This document shows positions 52,309 through 60,392 of a DNA stretch of 64,000 nucleotides, in pieces (the stretch's first letter is position 1; each line of letters starts with the position of its first letter). The stretch is from NCBI GenBank assembly GCA_016707705.1, contig JADJHD010000012.1:62001-126000 (forward strand), written 5' to 3'. A model generated the notes under the pieces. It had not been told where the DNA came from. It saw nothing but the letters and a program-made list of their open reading frames with translations, and searched no databases. The translations under genes were made by a program, and so were the position numbers. The stretch comes from Bacteroidales bacterium (lineage in GTDB: Bacteria; Bacteroidota; Bacteroidia; Bacteroidales; UBA4417).

Positions 52309-53106
52309 ATGTCAAAAAAAATCCTTTTTAATATGTTAGGTTACGCCTCCTTCTACCTGAAATCCAAGACGAAGCATTCGGTTCATTCTCCATTTGTATT
52401 TGATTTGATTACTCAGGTTTTTGAAAAGAAGGATATTGCTCCTCAGGTGCAGGAAATAATGTCAATTTACCGTGAGATGGCCAGAAGCTCAAGAGTTCTT
52501 GAGACGACTGATTTTGGCGCATTTTCTGAGAGTGGTTCCTATGTAACCCGTTTTCTTACTGTTTCGCAACTTGCCAAGGGTTCTTCAGTGAACAGGAAAA
52601 AAGGTACACTCTTATTTAACCTGGCATCACATTTTAAGCCTGCGAATGTACTTGAGTTGGGGACTTCCTTAGGTGTAAGTACATTGTATCTTTCCAAAGC
52701 TCTTCCTGGTTCCAGGATTATTACAATGGAGGGATGTGCTGCAAAAGTGGAGGTTGCGAAGGCAAATTTTGTCAAGTCAGAGGTATCCAATGTTGAGGTA
52801 AGCACTGGCAGATTCGATACCCAGTTACCATTGGTTCTTGAGAAGATGCCAAGATTGGATTTTGTTTTTCTTGACGGTCATCATCACTACAAGCCAACCT
52901 TGAGATATTTCAAGCAGATTATAAGTCATTCGCATGAAGACACAGTCATTTTGCTGGATGATATTCATTGGTCCGGGGGAATGAAGAAAGCCTGGAGCGA
53001 GATTAAAACTCATCCGGATGTTGTGGTAACGATAGAGCTTTATAATCTGGGACTGGTATTTCTAAAGAAGAGCCTCAGCCGTCAGCATTTTATAATCCGA
53101 TATTAG
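52309..53106 (+). CDS. Class I SAM-dependent O-methyltransferase-like protein
   Basis: The 265-residue protein (ATG at 52309) has an N-terminal helical part with HSVHSPFVFDLITQVFEKKD. A Rossmann core follows with the SAM motif VLELGTSLGVSTLYLSKA, the acidic strand IITMEGCAAKVEVAKANF, DFVFLDGHHHYKPTLRYF and ILLDDIHWSGGMKKAW. The His-rich DGHHHY segment and the DD pair are typical of the methyltransferase 24-like group, which may use a metal. Substrate unknown. The open frame continues to a TTG at 52297, but the ATG is the better start. Confidence 0.85.
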   Translation: MSKKILFNMLGYASFYLKSKTKHSVHSPFVFDLITQVFEKKDIAPQVQEIMSIYREMARSSRVLETTDFGAFSESGSYVTRFLTVSQLAKGSSVNRKKGTLLFNLASHFKPANVLELGTSLGVSTLYLSKALPGSRIITMEGCAAKVEVAKANFVKSEVSNVEVSTGRFDTQLPLVLEKMPRLDFVFLDGHHHYKPTLRYFKQIISHSHEDTVILLDDIHWSGGMKKAWSEIKTHPDVVVTIELYNLGLVFLKKSLSRQHFIIRY

Positions 53107-53176
53107 GGCAAGAGACTTCGTTGATTTTTATTAGAAATCTTAACAAATTTTGAGAAAGGGAAAGCCTAAGAACTCC

Positions 53177-53184
53177 TACATTTG
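53177..53184 (+). promoter_or_regulatory. Putative -7 box (TACATTTG) for the ABC ATPase gene
   Basis: TACATTTG lies 27 bases before the ATG at 53212, with TTTG at 53149-53152 upstream (spacing 24). Its last three bases are the TTG at 53182 that the longer frame would use as start, so that start is unlikely. Confidence 0.45.
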
Positions 53185-53211
53185 TTTATTGTTCTCAAAC
53201 ACATAACTCAG

Positions 53212-53943
53212 ATGGAGAAGGACGAAGTTATCCGTTTAATAGATATAACCAGAACCTATAAGGTTGGAGCCGAACTTGTAAGGGCGCTCAGGTCAGTATC
53301 CCTGTCAATTTACAGAAATGAATTTGTTGCATTAATGGGCCCTTCCGGTTCAGGTAAATCAACGTTGATGAATATTCTGGGATGTCTTGATACACCCAGC
53401 AGCGGACAGTACTTCCTGAATAATCAAGATGTCAGCAAACTGAATGACAATGAGCTGGCACATATCAGGAACAAGGAAATCGGGTTTGTTTTTCAGACCT
53501 TTAATTTGCTGCCAAGAAGCACTGCACTTGAGAATGTTATGCTGCCTCAGATTTATGCAGGCATTGGCAAGGCACAGCGACTTGAAAGAGCCAGTGAAGT
53601 GATTGCCAATGTTGGACTGACTGACAGGGCATCTCACAAGCCAAATGAGTTATCAGGCGGACAGCGTCAGCGAGTGGCGATAGCCCGGGCATTGGTGAAC
53701 AGACCTTCCATTATTCTGGCAGATGAGCCTACCGGAAACCTCGATTCCGTTACCTCGATTGAAATTATGGGAGTACTTGAGGAGATTCATCGTCTTGGCA
53801 ATACAATCATATTAGTAACCCACGAAGAAGATATTGCCCGGCATGCACATAGGATTATACGCCTGATGGATGGAAAGATCTCTGATGATTATCAGAATCC
53901 ATCAATTATGACCGTTTCGAAGGTGACACCCGCAACAGTATAG
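53212..53943 (+). CDS. ABC transporter ATP-binding protein (MacB/LolD type)
   Basis: From the ATG at 53212 the 243-residue ATPase has Walker A GPSGSGKST (43-51) and the Q-loop FVFQTFNLLP. It continues with signature LSGGQRQRVAIARAL, Walker B IILADEPTGNLDS and the switch His in LVTHEED. The spacing and the TGNLD pattern fit the MacB/LolD/FtsE-like group, which powers mechanotransmission-type exporters or lipoprotein release. No permease gene is adjacent on either side, so its partner is encoded elsewhere. A terminator follows at 53988-54020. Confidence 0.93.
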   Translation: MEKDEVIRLIDITRTYKVGAELVRALRSVSLSIYRNEFVALMGPSGSGKSTLMNILGCLDTPSSGQYFLNNQDVSKLNDNELAHIRNKEIGFVFQTFNLLPRSTALENVMLPQIYAGIGKAQRLERASEVIANVGLTDRASHKPNELSGGQRQRVAIARALVNRPSIILADEPTGNLDSVTSIEIMGVLEEIHRLGNTIILVTHEEDIARHAHRIIRLMDGKISDDYQNPSIMTVSKVTPATV

Positions 53944-53987
53944 TATCCTGGTTCAACTTTTACCTGACATTTTGTAAATTAATATAG

Positions 53988-54020
53988 TGCCCTGAGGTAA
54001 TTTTATTTCAGGGCATTTTT
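53988..54020 (+). terminator. Rho-independent terminator after the ABC ATPase gene
   Basis: TGCCCTGA (53988-53995) pairs with TCAGGGCA (54008-54015), followed by TTTTT (54016-54020). Confidence 0.78.
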
Positions 54021-54127
54021 ATGTCATGTAATTAATTCGCGCCCCGAAAAACATTTCAGTATAAATTTGTTTATTATTACGAAGTAAATTGAAAGCAATT
54101 CAGGGCAGAAATCAATAAGATATACTA

Positions 54128-54691
54128 ATGTCAGCAGGACGCAAGATATATACAAAAACAGGTGATCGGGGTGAGACGTCACTTTTGGGTGGAAGTCGTG
54201 TCCCAAAACATCATGACAGGATAGAGGCTTATGGTACCTTGGACGAGCTCAATTCGTTCATAGGATATCTGCGGGATCAGCTTGAGGATGATCATTTCAG
54301 AATAGTTCTGAAGGAGATTCAGGACCGGATCTTTACTGCAGAATCATTGCTTGCTGCTGACCCCGGACTGGAGTTGTCGAAGCAGTTGCCGCAGTTGATG
54401 GAATCAGACATACGTTATCTGGAGACAGAGATGGATTCCATGAGTGAAGGATTGCCAGAGCTCAAAAGTTTTATTTTGCCCGGAGGAGCCGGAGTGGTCT
54501 CTTTAAGTCATATATGCAGGACTGTTTGCCGCAGGGCGGAGAGGCAAGTGAACAGGCTTGCCATGGAGGAAGAAGTAGATAATCTGGTTAGGGTCTACCT
54601 GAATAGATTGTCAGACTATTTCTTCATTCTTGCCAGAAAACTAAGTTCAGATTTGGGGATAGAAGAGCCCGTCTGGAAACCAAGACTTTAA
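54128..54691 (+). CDS. PduO-type ATP:cob(I)alamin adenosyltransferase
   Basis: Transfers the adenosyl group of ATP to cob(I)alamin to make coenzyme B12. The 187-residue protein has the PduO N-terminal signature KIYTKTGDRGETSLLGGSRV. It continues with RIEAYGTLDELNSFIGYLRD and ends with the C-terminal RRAERQVNRLAMEEEVDN and LNRLSDYFFILAR, which build the trimeric active site. Length is typical. No other B12 gene or riboswitch is visible nearby. The gene is followed after 5 bases by an inverted-repeat element. Confidence 0.92.
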   Translation: MSAGRKIYTKTGDRGETSLLGGSRVPKHHDRIEAYGTLDELNSFIGYLRDQLEDDHFRIVLKEIQDRIFTAESLLAADPGLELSKQLPQLMESDIRYLETEMDSMSEGLPELKSFILPGGAGVVSLSHICRTVCRRAERQVNRLAMEEEVDNLVRVYLNRLSDYFFILARKLSSDLGIEEPVWKPRL

Positions 54692-54696
54692 GGAAC

Positions 54697-54846
54697 TGTC
54701 TAAACTTTTTAGAGTGAAGTAAGAAAAGAATTCATCCGCCAGCTGGCGGACAGAATTCAGAATAGAAATAAAGAAACCGTTAGTTGGAGAATTATTCTGT
54801 CCGCCGGTCGGCGGATGGATTCTTTGGGGAATAGAATCTTTAGACA
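54697..54846. repeat. 150-bp inverted-repeat element with GC-rich palindromic cores
   Basis: The ends are perfect 8-base inverted repeats, TGTCTAAA (54697-54704) and TTTAGACA (54839-54846). Inside lie two 24-base cores in opposite orientation, 54733-54756 and 54794-54817, identical at 21 of 24 positions when one is reversed. Each core is itself a hairpin (CCGCCA-GC-TGGCGG and CCGCCG-GT-CGGCGG), with an A-T to G-C compensatory pair change. It resembles a REP/BIME or MITE-like element, and may also stop transcription after the adenosyltransferase gene. No transposase is present and no target-site duplication is obvious. Confidence 0.65.
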
Positions 54847-55069
54847 ATCTTTGAACAAATTCGTCAAATATTCAATAGGCTGGAAGGAAAAGTGATCTGA
54901 TTGATGCTTATACATGGATTTAGAATTGATATGTTGGCATATTTCTTTGACACAAAACAGGTTAAATACATAAATTTTTATCATTTTTTCCACAAAATGA
55001 AGTTGTCTATTGATTTTGATATATAATACTTTACTTTTGCAAAAAATTTAACCCCTAATTTCCCGCACA
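54847..55069. other. AT-rich gap before the DUF2795 gene
   Basis: Very AT-rich, with no gene. A promoter match lies at 55010-55039. A 78-codon minus-strand frame (54757-54993) crosses the inverted repeat and is not credible. Confidence 0.45.
55010..55039 (+). promoter_or_regulatory. Promoter for the DUF2795 gene (TTG-N19-TACTTTTG)
   Basis: TTG (55010-55012) and TACTTTTG (55032-55039) have the standard 19-base spacing. The ATG follows 30 bases later. Confidence 0.55.
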
Positions 55070-55291
55070 ATGTACTGGACATTAGAATTGGCTTCACGAC
55101 TTGAGGATGCCCCATGGCCTGCGACTAAAGAAGAGTTGCTGGACTTTTGTGTGCGTTCAGGAGCGCCGATGGAAGTTATTGAGAACCTCCAGGAATTGGA
55201 AGATGAAGGAGAAATCTACGAGAGTATCGAAGATTTATGGCCTGATTATCCTTCGAAAGAGGATTTCTTCTTCCATGAAGATGAATATTAA
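55070..55291 (+). CDS. DUF2795-family small acidic protein
   Basis: The 73-residue protein is strongly acidic. It matches a short family conserved in Bacteroidota: MYWTLELASRLEDAPWPATK at the N-terminus, SGAPMEVIENLQELEDEGE in the middle, and WPDYPSKEDFFFHEDEY at the end. No catalytic or binding motif is known. It has its own promoter and terminator, so it is a single-gene unit in front of secA. A second frame (55101-55313) is a shadow. Confidence 0.85.
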   Translation: MYWTLELASRLEDAPWPATKEELLDFCVRSGAPMEVIENLQELEDEGEIYESIEDLWPDYPSKEDFFFHEDEY

Positions 55292-55299
55292 AAGATACT

Positions 55300-55330
55300 G
55301 CGGGGTGCCATGAGCACCCCGCTTTATTTT
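55300..55330 (+). terminator. Rho-independent terminator after the DUF2795 gene
   Basis: GCGGGGTGC (55300-55308) pairs with GCACCCCGC (55314-55322) around CATGA, followed by TTTATTTT. Confidence 0.85.
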
Positions 55331-55595
55331 CCCACTTTCCTTCCCTTATTGAATAGCACTTTTGTCGATGCCTGAAGAAGACCTTTTGCGGTCAATTTGG
55401 CGTTTGACCATGAATTTGCTGCCAAATTGTCTATTGATTTTAATGAATACGCTAAAGAATCTAAACTTCTATTTTATCATAGAACCTTAGTGGGATGCGA
55501 TATTTGAGGAATTGGGCCCCCGATAATTGAAGAATTAGGTTACCTTTGTCTGACTAAAGCATGATAATTGTATTTATCGGCCAAAAATTACCAAT
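55331..55595. other. secA upstream region
   Basis: No gene is seen. CAATTTGG (55393-55400) pairs with CCAAATTG (55422-55429), an 8-bp stem. A 15-base sequence, TTGTCTATTGATTTT, occurs at 55427-55441 and also at 55003-55017. A TACCTTTG box lies at 55541-55548. Confidence 0.4.
55541..55548 (+). promoter_or_regulatory. Putative -7 box (TACCTTTG) for secA
   Basis: TACCTTTG matches TAnnTTTG 47 bases before the secA ATG. The nearest TTG upstream is 26 bases away. Confidence 0.4.
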
Positions 55596-58500
55596 ATGCT
55601 GAACCTTTTTCTGAAAAAATTTGCCGGAGGGACTAAATCCGACCGAGATATAAAGGCAATAATGCCTGTGATTGAGAAAACCAAGAAGGAATACGAACGT
55701 ATATCACGACTTGATAATGATGGCTTAAGGCAAATGACGCAGGATTTCCGGCGCCGGATTGCTGAGAGCGTGCGAGATGAAGAAGCCCAGATTGAAGCCA
55801 TTCGTCAGCGAATAGATGCTGAATATGAGATGGACATTGATGAGAAGGAGAATCTTTACAAGCAGCTGGACTCCCTAGAAAAGCAAGCTTATGATAAAAC
55901 CCAGGAGGTCCTGAATGCAATTATTCCGGAAGCCTTCTCGGTAATTAAGGAAACAGGTAAGCGTTTTAAGGAAAATGAAACTGTTGCTGTTACTGCAACT
56001 GACTTCGACCGAGACCTTGCAGCCAGGAAAGGCAATGTAAATATTGTTGATGGTAAAGCCTACTGGGATAACCGTTGGATGGCAGGTGGAAACATGATCA
56101 CCTGGGACATGGTGCATTATGATGTGCAGTTGATTGGGGGTATGGTTCTTCATCAGGGTAAAATTGCCGAGATGGCCACCGGTGAAGGAAAAACGCTGGT
56201 TGCGACATTGTCAGTCTATTTGAATGCGCTTCCAGGAAAGGGCGTTCACATTGTTACGGTCAACGACTACCTTGCTAAACGTGACTCTGAATGGATGGGC
56301 GTATTATTTGAATTCCATGGTTTATCGGTTGATTGCATCGACAGGCATGAGCCAAATTCAGAAGAGAGAAGGAGAGCCTATCTGGCAGATATTACTTACG
56401 GTACCAACAACGAATTCGGTTTTGATTACCTGCGCGACAATATGGCCAGGTCGCCGGAGGAGTTGGTACAGCGCACGCATAATTATGCAATTGTAGATGA
56501 GGTTGACTCAGTTCTCATTGATGATGCCCGTACACCACTTATTATATCCGGGCCGACACCCAGGGGTGACAATCAGGAATTTGAGCAGTTGAAGCCAGAG
56601 ATTTCAAAACTTTACAATGAGCAGAGGAATCTGGTAACCAAGCTCCTTGCTGATGCAAAAGGGATTTTAGGTTCAGGACAGGAAACACCGCCTACATCAG
56701 AGCAGGAGAAGAAAGGTGGGGAGTTGCTTTTAAGGGCACACAGGGGATTACCCAAACATAAGCCCACAATTAAATTTTTAAGTGAGCCGGGAATCAAAAG
56801 CCTGCTTCTCAAGACTGAGAACTTTTATATGCAGGAACAGTCCAAGCATATGCATCTCATTGATGATGAGCTCTTTTTTGTTATTGATGAGAAGAATAAT
56901 TCCATTGAGCTTACAGAGAAGGGGATTGACCTTATCACCAAATCATATCAGGATGCTAAATTCTACATCCTTCCGGATGTGGGTGCAGAAATAGCAGAAC
57001 TTGAGCGCAAGGTGCTTCCTGAGAATGAGAAACTTGAGGCTAAAGCTGAATTGCTCCGTGACTATTCAGTAAAATCAGAACGCATCCACACGGTAAACCA
57101 GTTGCTGAGAGCATATGCACTCTTCGAAAAGGATGTTGAATACGTTCTTATTGAGAATAAGGTAAAGATTGTTGATGAGCAGACAGGCCGTATTATGGAA
57201 GGCCGTCGGTACAGTGATGGCTTGCATCAGGCTATTGAAGCTAAGGAAAATGTGAAGGTTGAAGCTGCTACCCAGACCTATGCAACTATCACCCTGCAGA
57301 ATTATTTCAGGATGTATAAGAAGCTGGCCGGTATGACCGGTACTGCTGAAACGGAAGCCGGTGAATTCTGGGATATCTATAAACTGGACGTGGTTGTTAT
57401 TCCAACCAACAGGCCTGTTGTGAGGAAAGATAAGGATGACCTGGTTTATAAGACCAAGAGGGAAAAGTTCAATGCTGTTATTGTAGAAATCAAGGATCTT
57501 GTTAGTAAGGGACGGCCTGTATTGGTCGGTACCACTTCGGTTGAAACATCCGAGCTGTTAAGCAGAATGTTAACCAGGGATCGCATCGCACATAACGTAC
57601 TGAATGCAAAACTTCATCAGAAGGAAGCGCAGATCGTAGCAGAAGCCGGTTTGCCAGGAACGGTCACCATTGCTACCAATATGGCGGGTCGTGGTACAGA
57701 CATCAAGCTGGGGCCCGGTGTTAAGGAAGCAGGAGGTTTGGCTATCCTTGGTACAGAGAGACATGACTCCAGGCGTGTAGACAGGCAGTTGAGAGGTCGT
57801 GCAGGACGTCAGGGAGATCCCGGATCCTCACAGTTTTTCGTATCACTTGAAGACGACCTGATGCGTATGTTCGGTTCCGAGCGAATTGCTGGAATTATGG
57901 ACAGGTTAGGACTGAAGGAAGGTGAAGTGATTCAGCACAGCATGATTACCAAGAGCATTGAAAGAGCTCAGAAGAAAGTGGAGGAGAATAACTTTGGCAT
58001 TCGTAAGAGGCTGCTGGAGTATGACGATGTAATGAATTCTCAGAGAGAGGTAATCTATGGCAAGCGCAGGCATGCATTATATGGTGAGCGCCTTGCAGTA
58101 GATATTTCGAATATGATATACGACATGGGTGAGAACCTGCTGTCGGATGGCCTGGAGCAGAATGACTATGAAAGTTTCAAGCTGGATCTGCTCACAAATA
58201 TGTCAGCTGATTGTCCGTTCACCATTAAGGAGTTCGGCAGTGGTAAAAAGGAAGCACTCACAGATGCATTGTTTGATTCCGTTTACAAGGCCTATCGCGA
58301 TAAATCAACCAGGATTTCAGAGCATACCTATCCAATTATCAAGGAAATCTACGAGAGCAATCCTCGGTATCAGTATATAGCCATTCCTATCACTGATGGC
58401 ATCAAGACCATGCAGGTTACTCCAAGCCTCAAGAAGGCCTATGATGACCGCGGCAAGGAAGTGTTGCTTGCCATTGAGAAGGGAATTACACTTGCGGTTA

Positions 58501-58898
58501 TTGATGATGCCTGGAAGGAACATTTACGTGAAATGGATGACCTGCGCCAGAGTGTGCAGTCGGCGACCTATGAGCAGAAAGATCCGCTGCTGATTTATAA
58601 GTTCGAATCCTTCTCATTGTTCAAGACCCTTGTACAGCGAATCAACAAGGAGATTGTATCCTTCCTGATGCGCGCCAATATACCTATTCAGGAGCCTCAG
58701 CAAGTTCATGAAGCTCATAAGCCACAACGCAGTGAGAGCAGACTAAAGGAAGAAAGGACGGATATTCTCAGCCAGCGCACAAGTGAGCAGTCAGTAACCG
58801 CACCGGTAAGAGTTGAAAAGAGAGTAGGCAGAAATGATCCTTGTCCTTGCGGAAGTGGTAAAAAATATAAGTCCTGTCACGGAACAGAAGATTTATAG
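55596..58898 (+). CDS. secA: Preprotein translocase motor SecA
   Basis: ATP-driven motor that pushes preproteins through SecYEG. The 1,100-residue protein has Walker A ATGEGKTL (Lys199-Thr200 in GEGKT), Walker B-type VDEVDSVLIDDARTPLIISG, and motor motifs including TNMAGRGTDIKLGPGV and DRQLRGRAGRQGDPGSSQF. The C-terminal zinc motif CPCGSGKKYKSCHG (Cys1083, 1085, 1094, His1095) is intact. It is longer than E. coli SecA. The extra length includes a charged insertion after the DEAD-like region (about 345-430, LVTKLLADAKGILGSG), common in Bacteroidota. pyrH follows after 49 bases. The call is firm. Confidence 0.97.
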   Translation: MLNLFLKKFAGGTKSDRDIKAIMPVIEKTKKEYERISRLDNDGLRQMTQDFRRRIAESVRDEEAQIEAIRQRIDAEYEMDIDEKENLYKQLDSLEKQAYDKTQEVLNAIIPEAFSVIKETGKRFKENETVAVTATDFDRDLAARKGNVNIVDGKAYWDNRWMAGGNMITWDMVHYDVQLIGGMVLHQGKIAEMATGEGKTLVATLSVYLNALPGKGVHIVTVNDYLAKRDSEWMGVLFEFHGLSVDCIDRHEPNSEERRRAYLADITYGTNNEFGFDYLRDNMARSPEELVQRTHNYAIVDEVDSVLIDDARTPLIISGPTPRGDNQEFEQLKPEISKLYNEQRNLVTKLLADAKGILGSGQETPPTSEQEKKGGELLLRAHRGLPKHKPTIKFLSEPGIKSLLLKTENFYMQEQSKHMHLIDDELFFVIDEKNNSIELTEKGIDLITKSYQDAKFYILPDVGAEIAELERKVLPENEKLEAKAELLRDYSVKSERIHTVNQLLRAYALFEKDVEYVLIENKVKIVDEQTGRIMEGRRYSDGLHQAIEAKENVKVEAATQTYATITLQNYFRMYKKLAGMTGTAETEAGEFWDIYKLDVVVIPTNRPVVRKDKDDLVYKTKREKFNAVIVEIKDLVSKGRPVLVGTTSVETSELLSRMLTRDRIAHNVLNAKLHQKEAQIVAEAGLPGTVTIATNMAGRGTDIKLGPGVKEAGGLAILGTERHDSRRVDRQLRGRAGRQGDPGSSQFFVSLEDDLMRMFGSERIAGIMDRLGLKEGEVIQHSMITKSIERAQKKVEENNFGIRKRLLEYDDVMNSQREVIYGKRRHALYGERLAVDISNMIYDMGENLLSDGLEQNDYESFKLDLLTNMSADCPFTIKEFGSGKKEALTDALFDSVYKAYRDKSTRISEHTYPIIKEIYESNPRYQYIAIPITDGIKTMQVTPSLKKAYDDRGKEVLLAIEKGITLAVIDDAWKEHLREMDDLRQSVQSATYEQKDPLLIYKFESFSLFKTLVQRINKEIVSFLMRANIPIQEPQQVHEAHKPQRSESRLKEERTDILSQRTSEQSVTAPVRVEKRVGRNDPCPCGSGKKYKSCHGTEDL

Positions 58899-58947
58899 GT
58901 ATATTTAGGGGTGGAATCCCAATACTTAACAGAATATCAGAACAGGT

Positions 58948-59655
58948 ATGAAATATAAAAGAATTCTACTGAAATTGAGTGGAGAGTCGCTTGCAGGACC
59001 ATCGGGTTCAGGTTTTGACACAGGCATGCTTGCTTTGTATGCCAAAGAAATCAAGTCAGCGATTGACAAGGGAGCCCAGGTTGCTGTTGTTTTAGGCGGT
59101 GGGAATATTTTCAGGGGTTTAAAAGGCAATAATGTTGGTATTGACAGAGTGCAGGGTGATTATATGGGAATGCTGGCAACAGTAATTAACAGCATTGCCA
59201 TTCAGTCGGCACTGAAGTCAGTAGGCATCGAATCAACGGTCCTTTCGGGACTAGCAGTTGACCCGGTTGCTGAGAAGGTAAGTGGTCCAAAGGCCGTCAA
59301 GTTGCTGGAGAAGGGAGAAGTTGTGATTATTGCCGGAGGGACCGGGAATCCATTCTTTACTACCGATACTGCTGCAGCTTTAAGGGCTGTTGAGATACAT
59401 GCCGACCTGCTGCTCAAGGGTACGAGGGTGGATGGTATTTACACTGCAGATCCTGAAAAAGACAAAACTGCGGTGAAATACGATCATCTTACTTTTGATG
59501 AAGCATATTCGAAAGGGTTGAACATCATGGATCTAACTGCATTTACCCTATGTATGGAGAATAAACTTCCGGTTATAGTGTTTGATGTGCATCATGAAGG
59601 GAATCTCTCCAGGATTATTGAAGGTGAAAAGGTAGGCACTCTTGTTACGGTTTAG
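58948..59655 (+). CDS. pyrH: UMP kinase
   Basis: Phosphorylates UMP to UDP. The 235-residue amino-acid-kinase-fold enzyme has the N-terminal ILLKLSGESLAGPSGSGFD, VVLGGGNIFRG and the D-x-MGMLATVINSIAIQSAL block. IIAGGTGNPFFTTDTAAALRA marks the nucleotide site. Length and motifs are standard for bacterial PyrH. It lies between secA and frr; pyrH-frr is a common bacterial neighbourhood. frr has its own promoter match in the gap. Confidence 0.96.
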   Translation: MKYKRILLKLSGESLAGPSGSGFDTGMLALYAKEIKSAIDKGAQVAVVLGGGNIFRGLKGNNVGIDRVQGDYMGMLATVINSIAIQSALKSVGIESTVLSGLAVDPVAEKVSGPKAVKLLEKGEVVIIAGGTGNPFFTTDTAAALRAVEIHADLLLKGTRVDGIYTADPEKDKTAVKYDHLTFDEAYSKGLNIMDLTAFTLCMENKLPVIVFDVHHEGNLSRIIEGEKVGTLVTV

Positions 59656-59693
59656 AACCTTGATTTCTGCTTCAAAAATGATAAGAAGTAAAG

Positions 59694-59725
59694 TTTGTGC
59701 ATTTTGATTAAGACTTTTAAATTTG
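59694..59725 (+). promoter_or_regulatory. Promoter for frr (TTTG-N20-TAAATTTG)
   Basis: TTTG (59694-59697) and TAAATTTG (59718-59725) are spaced by 20 bases, the best match to the Bacteroidota consensus in this window. The frr ATG follows 21 bases later. Confidence 0.62.
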
Positions 59726-59746
59726 CATTGCTAAACATTCAATACT

Positions 59747-60310
59747 ATGACAGAAGAAGCTTTGTTTATTCTCGAAGAAATGAAGGAAAGCATGCAGCAT
59801 GCTGTTACCCATCTTGAGAAGGAATTCCATAAGTTTCGTACAGGTAAGGCCAGTCCTCAGATGCTTGAAGGCGTAAAAGTGGACTATTACGGTACGATGA
59901 CGGCATTGGACAAGGTTGCCAACATTAACACACCTGATCCTCGTCAGATTGTAGTTCAGCCTTGGGAGAAGAGCATGCTTGCTCCTCTTGCAAAAGCTAT
60001 TCTGGATGCGAATCTGGGATTCAATCCGCAGAATAATGGTGAGATCCTCAGGATAGTGGTTCCGCCGCTTACAGAGGAGCGCAGAAAGGATATGGTAAAG
60101 AAAGCCAGGACAGAGGCTGAGAATGCCAAGGTATCAATCCGCAATGTCAGGAGGAATGCTGTGGATGAAGCCAAGAAGCTTGAAAAGGATGGCCTTCCGG
60201 AGGATGAGGTTAAAGTTCTTGAAAAGGATATACAGCATCTGACAGACCAGTTTATCGTTCAGGTAGACAAGGTTCTGGAGGTGAAGGAAAAAGATATAAT
60301 GACTGTATAA
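59747..60310 (+). CDS. frr: Ribosome recycling factor
   Basis: Works with EF-G to split ribosomes after termination. The 187-residue protein shows the family blocks in order. These are LEKEFHKFRTGKASPQMLEGV, VDYYGTMTALDKVANINTPDPRQIVVQPWEKS, LRIVVPPLTEERRKDMVKKA and the C-terminal coiled-coil helices (VRRNAVDEAKKLEKDGLPEDE). Length is normal. It has its own promoter match and a strong terminator at 60331-60356. Confidence 0.97.
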   Translation: MTEEALFILEEMKESMQHAVTHLEKEFHKFRTGKASPQMLEGVKVDYYGTMTALDKVANINTPDPRQIVVQPWEKSMLAPLAKAILDANLGFNPQNNGEILRIVVPPLTEERRKDMVKKARTEAENAKVSIRNVRRNAVDEAKKLEKDGLPEDEVKVLEKDIQHLTDQFIVQVDKVLEVKEKDIMTV

Positions 60311-60330
60311 TTTTACTGTTAGGAATTCGA

Positions 60331-60356
60331 AAGGCAGCTATGAGCTGCCTTTTTTT
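60331..60356 (+). terminator. Rho-independent terminator after frr
   Basis: AAGGCAGC (60331-60338) pairs with GCTGCCTT (60344-60351) around TATGA, with a run of Ts (60350-60356). Confidence 0.85.
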
Positions 60357-60392
60357 ATGTTCCGGAATAAGATTGCGATGTCTGAAAAGAAC

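Noticed and set aside
54757..54993. 78-codon minus-strand frame downstream of the adenosyltransferase gene
   Set aside because: It runs through the inverted-repeat element and shows no protein-like composition.
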